A stretch of 64,000 bases of DNA, taken from NCBI RefSeq assembly GCF_964204645.1, contig NC_134036.1:11208704-11272703 (forward strand), written 5' to 3'. The notes under the pieces were generated by a model. The model did not search any database. It was not told where the DNA came from and worked only from the letters and a program-made list of their open reading frames with translations. The stretch is from Tubulanus polymorphus (lineage: Eukaryota; Nemertea; Palaeonemertea; Tubulaniformes; Tubulanidae). This document shows positions 29,218-40,805 of the stretch, in pieces (position 1 is the stretch's first letter; each line of letters opens with the position of its first letter). Made by a program: the position numbers and the translations under genes.

Positions 29218-29641
29218 GATGGATATTACTGACAGTAGAGTGAGCGGGATGGATTTTTATCCTGTCATAATTCTACAGTTACCATAGAATTGCCCATTTC
29301 CCATCCACTGCTCTACTGACAGACAATACCACTTACAGACAAGACAGACAGTTTACATATATATACACATATTACATGATGGATATAAATGACAGTAGAG
29401 TGAGCGGGAGGGATTTTTATCCTGTCATAATTCTACAGTTACCATAGAATTGCCCATTTCCCATCCACTGCTCTACTGACAGACAATACCACTTACAGAT
29501 AAGACAGACAGTTTACATATATATACACATATTACGTGATGGATATAACTGACTGTAGAGTGAGCGGGAGGGATTTTTATCCTGTCATAATTCTACAGTT
29601 ACCATAGAATTGCCCATTTCCCATCCACTGCTCTACTGTCA
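29218..29641. repeat. 160-bp tandem repeat with internal dyads, 2.6 copies
   Basis: Copies begin at 29218, 29378 and 29538, each with gatggatat. Inside each unit cagtagag pairs with ctctactg about 85 bp later, and ggatttttatcc is a small hairpin, so each unit contains a MITE-like foldback. The third copy ends near 29641 at the final ctctactg. Confidence 0.85.
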
Positions 29642-29683
29642 AATTATATGATTGACGCAAGATATTTTTCTTTTTTCAGCGGT

Positions 29684-31367
29684 CTAAATGGATTCATCTT
29701 TAAGACATACTTGACAGCGTCTTGTTTCATTAGAAGGGGATTTACGGAAAAAGCCACCACAACTACACTTTCGCACTGTAACTGGCAAGGACACAATGTT
29801 TCTACTGGAATACAGACCTTGATTGACAAACATGAGTTTAGTGCGTAGAACCTGATTGCGCACAGTGCTATAGGTTCGACAATCTTCATTCATGATTGCA
29901 TGTTCGCTCTCAAGGCCTTGTTCACCAAAGAGCCCGAGTGATTGCCAGGTCTTAACAAACTCCGGAACATGATATACGAGGATATGCATTTTTGGAGTTA
30001 TTGTTGACTCAGTAAACATTGTCGGAAACCAGAGATAAATCTTGAGATAAAAAGCGGCATGCTGTGTACAGTGCATATATTTCGCTAAATTTTGTGAAAA
30101 GCGTAAGTAATTTGGCTTTTTCTTGTGGAAATTGATTCAAAACACTCAATAACTTCGAGGGATTGTTACTGTGGTCATCAATTTTCAATAGCTTGTGAAT
30201 ATGGTTACCGATGAAACTATTAGAATGATATGCCTGTCGATCAATACCAATTTCATGTAACTTGTTGTCGAGTGCTTTTTGTAGAGGATCCATATTTGAT
30301 TGAATTTCTGAATGAATTGACTTCAAAGATGATCGAGCAGGCAATAAACGAATTTTAATGGCTTCGATATCAAATTTTAAATCATCCTGAACTTTGGTTT
30401 GAGATTTCATAACCATAGTCGGTGAAATTCGTTTGCCAGTAGTACATTGATGGCAGTGAAACGCATGACTACTGCCCTGATGAATAAGAATACATTGTTC
30501 ATGATGTGGCGCATCACACTTCGTGCAGTACACATATTGACTCGCTTTTGGATCATCTATGACTCTGATCAAACATATAGCGGCTGAACAGTTTAAGGGA
30601 CTAGAACCTTTTTTCATTGCAGTAGATAGCATTTTTGTGAGTTTTACCGAAGAAGTTAATTTCGAATTAAGATCAGCTAGCTGGTCTTCAAGTTGAGACA
30701 CTTTTTCTGAGATGTTTGCCCATTGTTCATACAAGAGTGGGTCTCTCTCATTTAAGGTTGTTTTGTCTAGTTCTTGGCAACGCTGTTCAACTAATTGAAA
30801 AATCTGTAATCCAATTCCTAGGGAAATATGAAGGGGTGGGGGTACTAAATGAGCAATGTCCAATGGTCGGAAAAGCATGGGTCGATTTATGCTGTGACTC
30901 CGTGGTCCAGCTGATCCATTGGAATTCATCACGTTTAGGTCATGTAGGTATGTGTTTATGTCACGGAGTGGATAAATGACATTTTTTGGACTATGAGGCA
31001 GTCCTTTCTTGTTACGCAGGTCATCGAGTGTTATGTAACACCAGAGACATGGGAATGAGGCTGAACAGCCTTGATGCCCCATCATGCTACATAAGTAGTG
31101 GATGTCTCCGATGAAAAAGATGCGTACAGGGTGTTGCTTAAATTCTATGGATACATAGGAGATAGTATCAAATTCATCACGGAATTTTCCGAAGACTATC
31201 TCAAGATTTTCAGGGCTGTCTATTGCCTCAAAATAACCTAACAAATCGGTTGAATCTGGGCTATTTGGAGAATGACCATTAATGATGGAAAATAACATCT
31301 TTGTACTTTTTCCACCTTTGTCTACGCCGATTTTCACCCAGATTTCATTCTTGAATTTATCATTATC
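29684..31367 (-). pseudogene. transposase-like gene of an unplaced DNA transposon, 3' part
   Basis: The leftward frame 31367-30009 (442+ codons) contains KIGVDKGGKSTKM, then FFIGDIHYLCSMMGHQG and FPCLWCYIT, and a PHD-like Cys/His cluster (YCTKCDAPHHEQC ... FHCHQC). A final segment at 30076-29684 in another frame carries TPKMHILVYHVPEF, GEQGLESEHA and a CSCGGFF ... CQVC finger. A frameshift joins the two around 30010-30070. The GDKGG-like and GEQGxEsxHA phrases recur in a widespread family of uncharacterised transposon proteins in invertebrates; I cannot name the superfamily. The upstream half lies at 34943-36573, separated by the hAT insertion. Confidence 0.65.
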
Positions 31368-31832
31368 CAGGGATGATAATTTTCCGCCGATCGGCGGATT
31401 TCCGCCTTTTCAATCAATTTTTATCATTTCTCAGATCAATGCATATCCGTTGAAAAAATGGGGTGGGGGTTAGGACGATGACTGTGGTTTTCCAGCATTG
31501 TAAGGATAGATTGGCATGACCATAAAATCGTTTCCCGATCTATTTTTAAATGCGATCATTTAGCGGCATTTGTATACTAACAAAGTTTTCTCTGTCGGTT
31601 GGCGAGCGCGTGTCTGGATATATGTATATACATGTATCTACATTATTGATTTTTCACCGAGCGGTGGTCGTTTTTAATAGTACATGCTTGTGTTTTAAAC
31701 ACGTGTGCGTAGTGTGAAATTGCGATATAGAATCATGTGGAAAATTGTTGAGAGAGATGGGACGATTGACCCCAGGACAATCGACCAAAAAGAATTTAAA
31801 AAAACCTATGGAAGTGGGATTGGCTGGAGAAA

Positions 31833-32019
31833 ATGGTTGATGGGATTCCTCTCGCTGACTTCGTGAGGAAGATAGACATACCGGGGAAAGCTTATTGTCT
31901 CTGGTGCCAAACAGAAATAAAATACGGAAGTAAGGGTCGAATTGCGCTTGAAAACCACGCTAAAACTCAGAAACACGTTGACATCGTCAAAGAACGGAGA
32001 TCTAATTACGTACTTCCAG
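31833..32019 (+). CDS. hAT transposase exon 1 (BED-type zinc finger)
   Basis: About 62 codons with CLWCQTEIKYGSKGR, then an ALENHAKTQKHVD helix, a Cys2-His2 arrangement typical of BED fingers that bind transposon ends. It ends at a GTAAGT donor (32020) in phase 1, matching the exon 2 acceptor ttcag at 32141-32145. An upstream ATG at 31735 opens another frame, so the true start may lie further left, with a one-base shift, or in an earlier exon. Confidence 0.7.
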
Positions 32020-32145
32020 GTAAGTAGGCCTACGTTCACATGCCACACAGGTTAATATTTGTAAATAAAATTAGACGATTTTCAAGTTTTTCTTAAATTG
32101 TAAAATCAAACCGAATAAAGAACTAGAATTTGCATTCACTTTCAG

Positions 32146-34334
32146 GTAGTTCGGGAGCCGATGTTGGTCGATCTTACGGGATCTGCCCAATATTCCAAAA
32201 TCCAAATAATGAACAACAGGCCGTTACGACGACCGCTAAACCTAAAGTCCCAACATCGGACCGGGTCGTAAGCCAGGAGGCTTTAGTTCTTTCATATATT
32301 GCTGAAAACTCATTGCCGTTTTCTCAGTCTCCAAAATTGATTGAGTTGGCAAAAGCACTTGCCATGGATCGGGCAGCATTAAGCAAATTGTCTATGGGTC
32401 GTTTAGCGGCTTCATATAAGATGCGACTGGGTCTGGCGCAAACCACCGAAGAACAGTTAGCGGATGAACTCAGAAATACGTTCTATTCACTAAACATCGA
32501 TGAGGCTACAAGCCAATCCACAAAAAAAGTTCTGTCGATCCTTGTCAGTTACTTTAGTGAGAAGGAGAGACAAGTTGTTGTCAGACATTTGGCCTCATGT
32601 AATCTTATTTCTACCACTAGCGCATCTGTTTATAGTGCTTTGGTTGAGGTTTTCCAGCAGCGTGATTTAGATTATAACCGATTAATGTCTGTCCTCCTCG
32701 ACAGCTGTAACGTCATGAGAGGTAGTAAAACTGGCTTGGAGAAGTTAATAAAGGATAATTTGGCCCAGCATTTGCTTGACATCGACGGTGATTCGATACA
32801 TCACACTCACAACGCCGCGAAACATTTCACAAAAGAATTTGATGGATTCATAGAGAAATTGATAACCGATATTGCAAGTGATTTGCATTTTTCTAAGGAC
32901 GTAGAAAACTGGCTCCAAATTATCCTTGATCTCTTAGGCATTGGGTTTTCGATGCCCGAGCGGTACGTCGGAACCCGATGGCTATCGGTCCATGATGCGG
33001 CGTCAGACCTTATTCGCAAAATCGATGGATATACTCTGCTGTACTATGGATTTATACAGAAAGACAAAATCGTGTATTTGGCTCTATGTGTTGACATATA
33101 TCGCAAATTTAACTTGTCTGAACCCACGAAAGATGAGATCAAAAAAATCTATGTTGCTGCTGCCGCCAAATGGAAAAATCTGACAGCGGAAGGAAAAGAA
33201 AGAAAGCTACGAATTATCGATAAACTCATCATTCAGCGTAAAAAGCTTAAGCTTTATGTGCATTTTTACACGGCGGTATTGCCAGTTCTAAAAAGATATG
33301 TACTCTTATTCCAAACTGTTGAAGAGCCATGTGTCCACAAGCTCAATGATGAGCAATGTCAATTATTCAGGGATTTCATTTCCCTTTGTGTTAAACCATC
33401 TGCAATTCCTGAATCGGATCGAAAGTTGTCTTCTCTGATAATCTCAGAAAACCTCCTGCCAACCACTGAGATGTTCATAGGCGAATCTGCATCCCAAATA
33501 ATTGCGGGGGAAAATAAATCATCCCAGTTTGTCAAAGACTTTCATGATCGTGTCGAGAGGGCCTATCTCAATACCGCCCAGTACCTCGCTAAAAAAATGC
33601 CTATCGACAATAAACTTCTCCGGTATATCTCGGCAATAGACCCAAAATGCCAGCGACATGAAACGGCACTGAAATATATGAAAAAACTCCCACAATTAGT
33701 CGTCAATGTTCTGGCTAATGAAACGGAGATCAACTGTTATAAATTAGAAGTGCATAAATTCCACTCGGATTCCAGTCTGCCAGCAGCAGTTGATAAAGAT
33801 GGAAAGCAAGTTAGAATCGATTCCTGGTGGGCTGCTGTACATGATTTGGGCAAATATCCATACCTCTGTCGCATGGTATTTGCTTTACTTAGCTGTTTCA
33901 GTTGCCCAGTTGTCGAGAGCTCGTTTAGCATTATGGGCGAAATTCTGAACAGCACAACCAATAGACTTCATGTCAAATCTTTCAGCGCAATCCAGAGTGT
34001 GAAATACGGATTAGGCAAAACGTCAGCTGTAGACTTTTTCAAAAGAGAAGATATTCTTCATGACCCTGTGTGTCCAAATCTCGTTAAAAATATGAACACT
34101 GCAGCTAAACGATACAAGGATGAATTGCAGGGTGAAAAAGATAAGAAAGCGGCTCGTATGGAGGAACTTCAGGCTAAAGAGGTTAAGAAAGTTTCAAAAC
34201 GCAAAGCCCGCGAACAGTGCATCTCAGCTGCAAAGAAAGCCCGAGAGGCACATGTATCTGCTATGCGTGCAAAACAACGACAAGCTAAAAGACATAAGCA
34301 GATGGAACTTGTAAGACTATTAAAAAAGAAGTAA
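32146..34334 (+). CDS. hAT transposase exon 2 (catalytic and dimerisation domains)
   Basis: A single exon of about 729 codons. The catalytic region has NIDEATSQS (first Asp), then LLDSCNVMRGSKTG, a common hAT motif. The insertion-domain helices follow, and the C-terminal dimerisation motif is PVVESSFSIMGEIL with RLHVKSFSAIQSVKYGL. A Lys/Arg/Glu-rich tail may hold a nuclear signal. The frame is intact from the ttcag acceptor to TAA at 34332-34334. The enzyme would cut and move the surrounding element. The relationship is to ZBED-like/hAT transposases. Confidence 0.85.
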
Positions 34335-34942
34335 TCTCTGGCTTGTCCACTATTGGAAAAACATTTATGTGTTTTGTTAAATAAAATGATGCCGACTGAC
34401 TGTACTGACTATGTACATGTAGTATGTTTAGATTGGTAATGATGTGTACATGTGTTTTATAGAATATTTTTCCAAACCTTACTTCGTTAGAAAATTCATA
34501 AGATAACCCACTGTTCTATTTAAGTTTTTTTTATGGAAATCTAGCTTGTTGTGATATCAGTTTATTAAAAATTAGTGCTTTAATGATGCATGCTGGAAAA
34601 TAAAGTCTAATTCAATTATCTATTGCGTGGGCAAGTGATCGTCGCTTTCAAGAAGATTGATCAATGTGGGATTCGAACCTACTAGTTACATTATAGTTGT
34701 CTCTGCATCAATTATGTCCCTGCCGTCTTGGAACTAGCAGTGTGTTGTGTAAAACATGGACGATGTTGTTTGATTTTTTGGCTTTGCTGAGTGAAATTTC
34801 AATCGGAAAACTGCTGAAAAACGATCTGAGATGATGTGAAAATCAAAAATTTTCTGGGGGAGGGCCCCCAGACCGCCCGTAATTACTTCGCGCCTACGGC
34901 GCTCGTTTCCGCCTTTTCAATAATGGTCTGTTATCATCCCTG
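34335..34942. other. 3' non-coding part of the hAT element
   Basis: AT-rich 3' region with a possible polyadenylation context (gaaaataaagtc near 34600). It includes a tRNA-T-arm-like word on the minus strand (ggttcgaatcccac, about 34667-34680) with no matching A-box, so I do not call a tRNA. Confidence 0.4.
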
Positions 34943-35885
34943 TTATCATGCAGCCGATTGTTTTCAGACAAGTGAATACAAGCTCTTTCAATTTGCTTCT
35001 TTGGTTCATTCAGAACAACAAAGGGTGCTAATTTCTTCTCATGCGTTCGGCTATTTACCTCTAAAATAGTTTCTCCTGCTTCAATATAGGGCACAAGTTC
35101 CTTACTGCGGTTATTCAGTTCTTGACGGATATGGGCAACAGGCGCGAGAATAGGGAACCCCATGGAATCAAGAATACTTTTCATCCGTAAAAGTCGTTTT
35201 GTTGGAAGACGGAGATGTAGTTTTAAATCGACACATTGACTAGGGGTTTATATCTTAGACATGAAATTCGACTTAAGCAGGGCTGCTTTTGCTAAATCAG
35301 GATATTGCAATAAAAACTGACAAACAGATGAGGAACTATCATTTATACAAGGACCTTCTTTTGAAGAAATAAAGTCTACGATATATTTCATTTTAGATGC
35401 CCGCTCTTCGAGAGTCCGAAGACTAGCAACCGATGAATTGACAACAGGATATTCTAATCTAGTGTATGTAGTCAACCTTGCAGGCACTGTCGCACATGAT
35501 ACGGCTGTAAAAGTAGATTTCGTTGACCCATCGACTACTCTAAGTAGATTTGAATTTTTACAATATGAAACCTTTTCATTTGCCTTTTCTAGATTTGATG
35601 TTAACAACTCATTTTCTGTAACCTTTTGTTCTATGATTTTATCTCTCTCTTTTAACAACTCTTGACATTTAATAAATTCTTGTTCCATATGTGAAAACTT
35701 CACTTTTAGTTCTTCAATCAAAATGTCTTTTTCCTGAATAATTTTGTGAAGGATTTCTACTTTAGTATCTGTAGACGTGGGTGACTCCAAGGAAATAGGT
35801 GCAAGACTCTCAAGTGATGCAACTGGAATTGTATTAGTAGTATCCTCGTTTAAAATATCAGTTTCAGGTTCGACCGATGTTTTTC
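34943..35885 (-). pseudogene. transposase-like gene, middle exon (upstream of the hAT insertion)
   Basis: Leftward exon beginning after the acceptor cattgttag at about 35886. The frame first encodes a coiled-coil region (IQEKDILIEELKVKFSHMEQ) and runs to TAA at 35248-35250, then continues in the same frame through 35184-34943 (IEAGETILEVNSRTHEKKLAPF), where the hAT element interrupts it. Past the hAT the frame resumes at 31367. One in-frame stop plus a transposon insertion make this gene non-functional here. Confidence 0.65.
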
Positions 35886-36145
35886 CTAACAATGAAAAGT
35901 GCTACATATGAAGAAAAGCAATTAGAAATAACATGAATCACATACATTCCTTCTTATCTCATTTAAATCAATGATTGTTATATATCAAAAATACTTGATG
36001 TTTACAGATTGGCACTTTAGTTGTGGCAGAATGGACAGAACTTGTGTTGTTTTCAATGAAATTAAAATTAACGTCTGTGTAGTATACAGAACTAACTTAC
36101 CAATTTAGGCCTGTACCTTCATTTTGCCATATTTGATTAATAATG

Positions 36146-36295
36146 TACAGTCAAACTCGTTGTCATCGGATATAAGTCGTCACCTTACTAATGTCGTCAC
36201 TATTTTTTTTGTCAATATTTGTATTTTTAATTCTAGTACGTGCATAGTCATTGACAATTTAGTGATAGTCCCAGCTTAAGCGAATTTGACTGTAT
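36146..36295. repeat. MITE, TACAGTCAAACTCG family, copy 2
   Basis: The ends TACAGTCAAACTCG and CGAATTTGACTGTA match the 9694-9831 element, as do the internal words gtcgtcact and cccagcttaagcg. It lies in the intron between the 36456 and 35885 exons of the transposase-like gene. Confidence 0.75.
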
Positions 36296-36455
36296 AACGA
36301 CGATGAAGTAAGAATTCGTAAATAAAATAACAACTGACAGCATCATATTCGAAGAGCTGTTCCATCAGAAAATTAACAATTCAAAACAATAACTGTAACA
36401 GAACATTATGTTTATTTTCAACAGACTTAACAATATAAATTGATAAGAGACTTAC

Positions 36456-36573
36456 GTGCAGATAACATTTTAGCCACTTTAACTTTGCACTTTGCTGACT
36501 TAGATCGAGAACCGAAATACAATTTCCTTTTTCCTGATTTTCCCTTGGAGCCTATAGTTGGTGTGCTAGCCAT
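36456..36573 (-). CDS. first exon of the transposase-like gene
   Basis: The ATG at 36573 follows a tag acceptor-like context. The exon encodes a Lys/Ser-rich basic head (GSKGKSGKRKLYFGSRSKS) and ends at a good GTAAGT donor in phase 1, which matches the next exon's acceptor at 35886 in frame. It is 39 codons plus one base long. The basic head could be a nuclear or DNA-binding tail. Confidence 0.6.
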
Positions 36574-36784
36574 CTACACAATGAAAACATGACAATGATT
36601 AGAAAGCAGTTGCATAAGTGATTCTTGATACATGTATCGCACTAAATAATTGCCGAAGCTACTTACTTTTGGTTGTCTGATAGATATAGATATCTGAAGA
36701 TCTTAAGGAGACATCTACATGACAAAAACTGGTCCTGAAAAGATATAAAAAACTGGTTTTCGGTGCATTGCAGGCAAATTTTTT

Positions 36785-38040
36785 AGGGGGGAGGAGCAAT
36801 GTTTATCTTACCGCGACCACCACAGGTGCCAAATAAACTACGGGATCCACGAGCAGCGACCAAATCAGCTACAACACGACCCTAAAATATGAAGATATTG
36901 TCTCATTATACTGGCCGGTCTAATACTTATCAGGCATGGATCCACATATTTAGGGGGGGAGCAATGTGTAACTTACCGCGAGCACCACAGGTGCAAAATA
37001 AACTGCGGGATCCACGAGCAGCGACTAATCAGCTACAACACGACCCTAAAATATAAAGATATTGTCTCATTATACTGGCCGGTCTAATACTTTCAGGCAT
37101 GGATCCACATATTTAGGGGGGGAGCAATGTGTAACTTACCGCGAGCACCACAGGTGCAAATTAAACGGCGGGATCCACGAGCAGCGACTAATCAGCTACA
37201 ACACGACCCTAAAATATGAAGATATTGTCTCATTATACTGGCCGGTCTAATACTTTCAGGCATGGATCCACATATTTAGGGGGAGCAATGTGTAACTTAC
37301 CGCGAGCACCACAGGTGCAAATTAAACGGCGGGATCCGCGGAGCTAACAGCAAAGCCTATGAATTGACTCTAAAAAGAAAAGACTGTCATGTTATAAGGG
37401 TAAAAATGAGAAATAATCGACTGAATACGAAAAGGATCCAAGAGATCAGCGACTGAACAGGCGAAGTGACCCTAAAAAACAAATAACAGTCTTGTTAGAG
37501 GTGTTTTTATTCCTATAATATCAGGCATGTAAGCGCTTAATCCACATATTAAGGGTGGGGGCAATGTGTAAACTTACCGCGAGCACCACAGTGCTACATA
37601 AACAGCGGGACCCTCAGGAAAAGCAACTGAACAGACGATTTGACCCTAAAAAAAAGATCTTATTAGAGGTGTTTTTGTTTATAATATACGGAGAGGAGCA
37701 CTGTAAAACTTACAGCGAGCACCACAGGTGCGAGAAAAATGGCTGGATCCACGGACAGAGACCAATCGACTATGACACGACCCTAAAATATGAAGATATT
37801 GTCTCATTATACTGGCCGGTCTAATACTTTCAGGCATGGATCCACATATTTAGGGGGGAGCAATGTGTAACTTACCGCGAGCACCGCAGGTGCAAATTAA
37901 ACGGCGGGATCCACGAGCAGCGACTAATCAGATACAACACGACCCTAAAATATGAAGATATTGTCTCATTATACTGGCCGGTCTAATACTTTCAGGCAGG
38001 GACGGAGCCATTAGATTGGGGGGGGGGGGGGGAGTGGCAA
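36785..38040 (-). repeat. tandem ~160-bp repeat carrying an exon-like segment (about 7-8 copies)
   Basis: Units recur at about 36785, 36950, 37110, 37275, 37550, 37690, 37850 and 38020. Read leftward, each has tattttag (acceptor-like), a ~75-nt body starting GGTCGTGTTGTAGC, and GCG|gtaagtta (donor-like). In the copy at about 36810-36890 and the one at about 37700-37790 the body is open in one frame; in most others a small deletion (ttggt to tag) introduces a stop. The units at 37330-37480 are more diverged. A poly-G run ends the array near 38020. Confidence 0.75.
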
Positions 38041-38060
38041 TGTGTAACTTAGGCTACGCG

Positions 38061-39366
38061 AGCACCACAGGTGCAAAACAACAATTTACAGTTGAATTGA
38101 ATTACCAATTGAACCTGCCCCTTGAAAAAAAGAACTGAGTGCCTTTAAAACTAGGCTCCATGGTCTGGGTCTAGGCCTATACGGCTCAGGCAACCTAGCC
38201 TTAGTACTAGGCCTGCGTGCTTGATAACCACATCTAGGCCTAATTCACTTCCCAAAGACAAGTTCAATGAATATAGGCCTATTCGTTGACTTAAAATCAG
38301 TATTTTAAGCGTTCATATTTTTTAGGTTAGGCTCAAGTATTTTGTGAGTAGCCACTAACTGTTATATATTAGGCCTTCATCACACCATCGTACGACGGTC
38401 AGCGCCACGGATGACACGATTTCAATTGTATACTCTTGAGGTGAATAGATGAATTATACATCAAAATTTAAAGCAGAAAAAATGCTAGTTATGTATGTTT
38501 TCATATTTAACATAAAATTTGTCGTATTTGAGTAGCTAGTGTGTGAAATCTAACACAATTCAAACAAAATCCAAATCAGCGATAAATGTCGTGGGTGTTA
38601 CCAACAACGAAGATCGATGATTACTCATTTCAATCCCGAAGGAATATAGGTATATGACACATCGTTTCAATCGTTATCGAGTGCTTCATCAGCCAACTAT
38701 GTTTTCATTTAATGATAGCTTGTGATCTACCTTGGATTCCTTCGAAGAATGTTGCAACATAGCTAAACGCTAAAAGAAGTTTATTTTCGTTCTATTTAGG
38801 TTTCGGTTCGAATCCCATTTATTCTGTACCTAAAAACGTGACATTAGTCCGGGTTCCGTGCCGTATTCAGTCAGCATGCAGCAAGTCGCGCTGTGCAGGT
38901 GCGCGGTTATTTTTAGCGCAACAATTGAATGAACCAATAGGCGCGCACTACGTCATATTGTTCGACTTGGTCGCATTTGCCTTTAGACGTACCTTCGTGA
39001 CTTTTTAAACATTTTCGAAGTTTTCGTGGGAAATTTTGAAGACGCTTTGATCAATTACCTCGATCTTTCGTTTATATTTGAATCTACCAAAGGCCCATCA
39101 GCATAAGAAAATTGGGTCGATCTGACTCAAGATGGCCGTCCTATGACCTTTTTAGTGCCCAAAAATGTCAATTTTGGCCAGAATTCTTGGTCCTGTAGCG
39201 TCCTACTTGTTTGCCAATTCACATTGCAATTGCTGATGGGTATTCTTTAGAGAGGGATGTTTTATAGCTGGGACAGGTATTTTGATCAGCCAATTATGAC
39301 GCAATTGGCGGCCATCTTGGTGTCATCAGTACACATTCGTAGGTGGGAAAAAGTTTTTCCACATTA
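38061..39366. other. intergenic, no supported gene
   Basis: Non-coding DNA with many taggcctA words and no credible ORF or repeat array. Confidence 0.5.
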
Positions 39367-40125
39367 AATTGATACCTAAGCATATTGTGTTACTATATTC
39401 AATTGGAAAGTTGTAGCCCATAACGTGCTCTATGATTTTGGTGAGTTTCAAGGTCATTGGTTTTTGTATGTGGTTATCAGGGGGCGTTGAATAATACAAT
39501 AACTTAGTATCGCTATATTATATTTGTACCAAGGCATATTTTGTTACCATGATCAATTGCAAACTTGTAGTTCATGACATCTTCTATGATTGTGGTGAGT
39601 TTTTAAGGACATTAGTTATTCCATATAGATACCAGGGTGCGTTGAATAGTAGAAAAGCTTAGTTTGTCCTTATTAGATTGGTACCTAGGCATAGTTTGTT
39701 ACCATTATCCATTGCAAAGTTGTAGTTCATGACATCGTCTATGATTGTGGTGAGCTTTTAAGGACATTAGTTATTCCATATAGTCACCAGGGGGCGCTGA
39801 ATAGTGGAATGGCTTAGTATTTCCTTATTAGATTGGTACCTAGGCATATTTTGTTACTATGATCAATTGCAAAGTTGTATTTCATGACATGTACTACGAT
39901 TGTGGTGAGTTTTAAGGTCATTGGGTTTTGCATATGGTCACCAGGGGGCGTTGAATAGTAGAATAACTTAGTATTTCCATATTAAATTGGTAACGAGGCA
40001 TATTTTGTTATCACAATCAATTACAAAATCAAAGCTGCTCACATGTTCTATGATTGTGGTGGGTTTCAAGGTCATTGGTTTTTGTATATGGTCACTAGAG
40101 GGCGTTATGTATTGAAATCGTTAGA
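39367..40125. repeat. ~155-bp tandem repeat, five copies
   Basis: Copies start near 39367, 39524, 39677, 39833 and 39987 with variants of ttggtacctaggcatatttt, followed by tatgattgtggtgagttt and caccagggggcg. No coding potential was seen. Confidence 0.85.
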
Positions 40126-40159
40126 TTGTTGAGCATTTGAAACCACTTCCCAAGTGAGC

Positions 40160-40490
40160 ATGGTGTCCCTGGACCCCTAGTTTGGTTTTGTCGCCCGCGA
40201 CAATTCATTATTTTGGTTTTGTCGCACGCAACAATTCAATATTTTGTTTTTTCCGTCCGCGACAATTCATTATTTTGGTTTTATCGCCCACGACAATTCA
40301 ATATTTTGGTTTTAACGCCCGCGACAATTCATTATTATGGTTTTATCTCCCGCGAAAATTCATTATTTTGGTTTTATCGCCCGCGACAATTCATTATTTT
40401 TGTTTTGTCGCCCGTGACAATTCAATATTTTGGTTTTGTCACCCGCGACAATTCATAATTTTGGTTTTGTCGCCCGTGGTTTTGTCGGAA
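40160..40490. repeat. 31-bp minisatellite, about 10 copies
   Basis: The unit ttggttttgtcgcccgcgac plus aattcattatt repeats with exact 31-nt spacing. GTCGCCCGCGAC is a near-palindrome in each copy. Because 31 is not a multiple of three, frames rotate every three units and the apparent 104-aa ORF is a by-product. Confidence 0.9.
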
Positions 40491-40539
40491 CATTAAGTTT
40501 TTTGGTCGAACAGTGTGTTAAGGTCCTTTTGGAAATTTA

Positions 40540-40805
40540 CTCGGTCTGGTATATTTTGGATTACTGTGTATGTCATTTGTCAGGACATTAAACAGAACAC
40601 GACTTAGGATACTACCTTGCGTTACTCCACTAGTTAGACCGTCTCATTCCAAGATGAGGCGTTCCGTTGATTTCGGTTACAAGTTTCCGTTCAGAGATAA
40701 CTGCTGAGCCATTTGGGCGACCTATCATTGATACTGTTTCCTAATAGCCTGTTTAGTAATGGCTGATGTTGAGCCTTATCAAATGCTTTGTTGAAATCCA
40801 CCGTT
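40540..40805 (-). pseudogene. non-LTR (LINE) reverse transcriptase fragment
   Basis: Read leftward, the frame encodes DFNKAFDKA (RT domain 2 region), then RLLGNSINDRSPKWLSSYL and, after stops, a GVTQGSILS-like stretch and VLFNVL, matching the order of motifs in CR1/Jockey-type LINE reverse transcriptases. Several stops show it is dead. Confidence 0.75.

Larger units (their letters stand above)
31368..34942 (+). mobile_element. hAT-superfamily DNA transposon with flanking TTATC duplications
   Basis: The left tip CAGGGATGATAA and right tip TTATCATCCCTG form the terminal inverted repeat, and ccgccttttcaat words recur further in (31393-31410; 34911-34921). It is flanked by TTATC on both sides (31363-31367 and 34943-34947), a 5-bp duplication rather than the usual 8 bp. 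Removing it reconnects the coding frame of the leftward transposase-like gene it interrupted. It carries a BED finger plus transposase gene (31833-34334), so it was autonomous-type when inserted. Total 3,575 bp. Confidence 0.85.

Noticed and set aside
34660-34690. Possible tRNA or SINE on the minus strand (ggttcgaatcccac)
   Set aside because: There is a B-box-like word but no A-box or cloverleaf at the right distance; similar words near 38806, 52447 and 55200 also lack partners.
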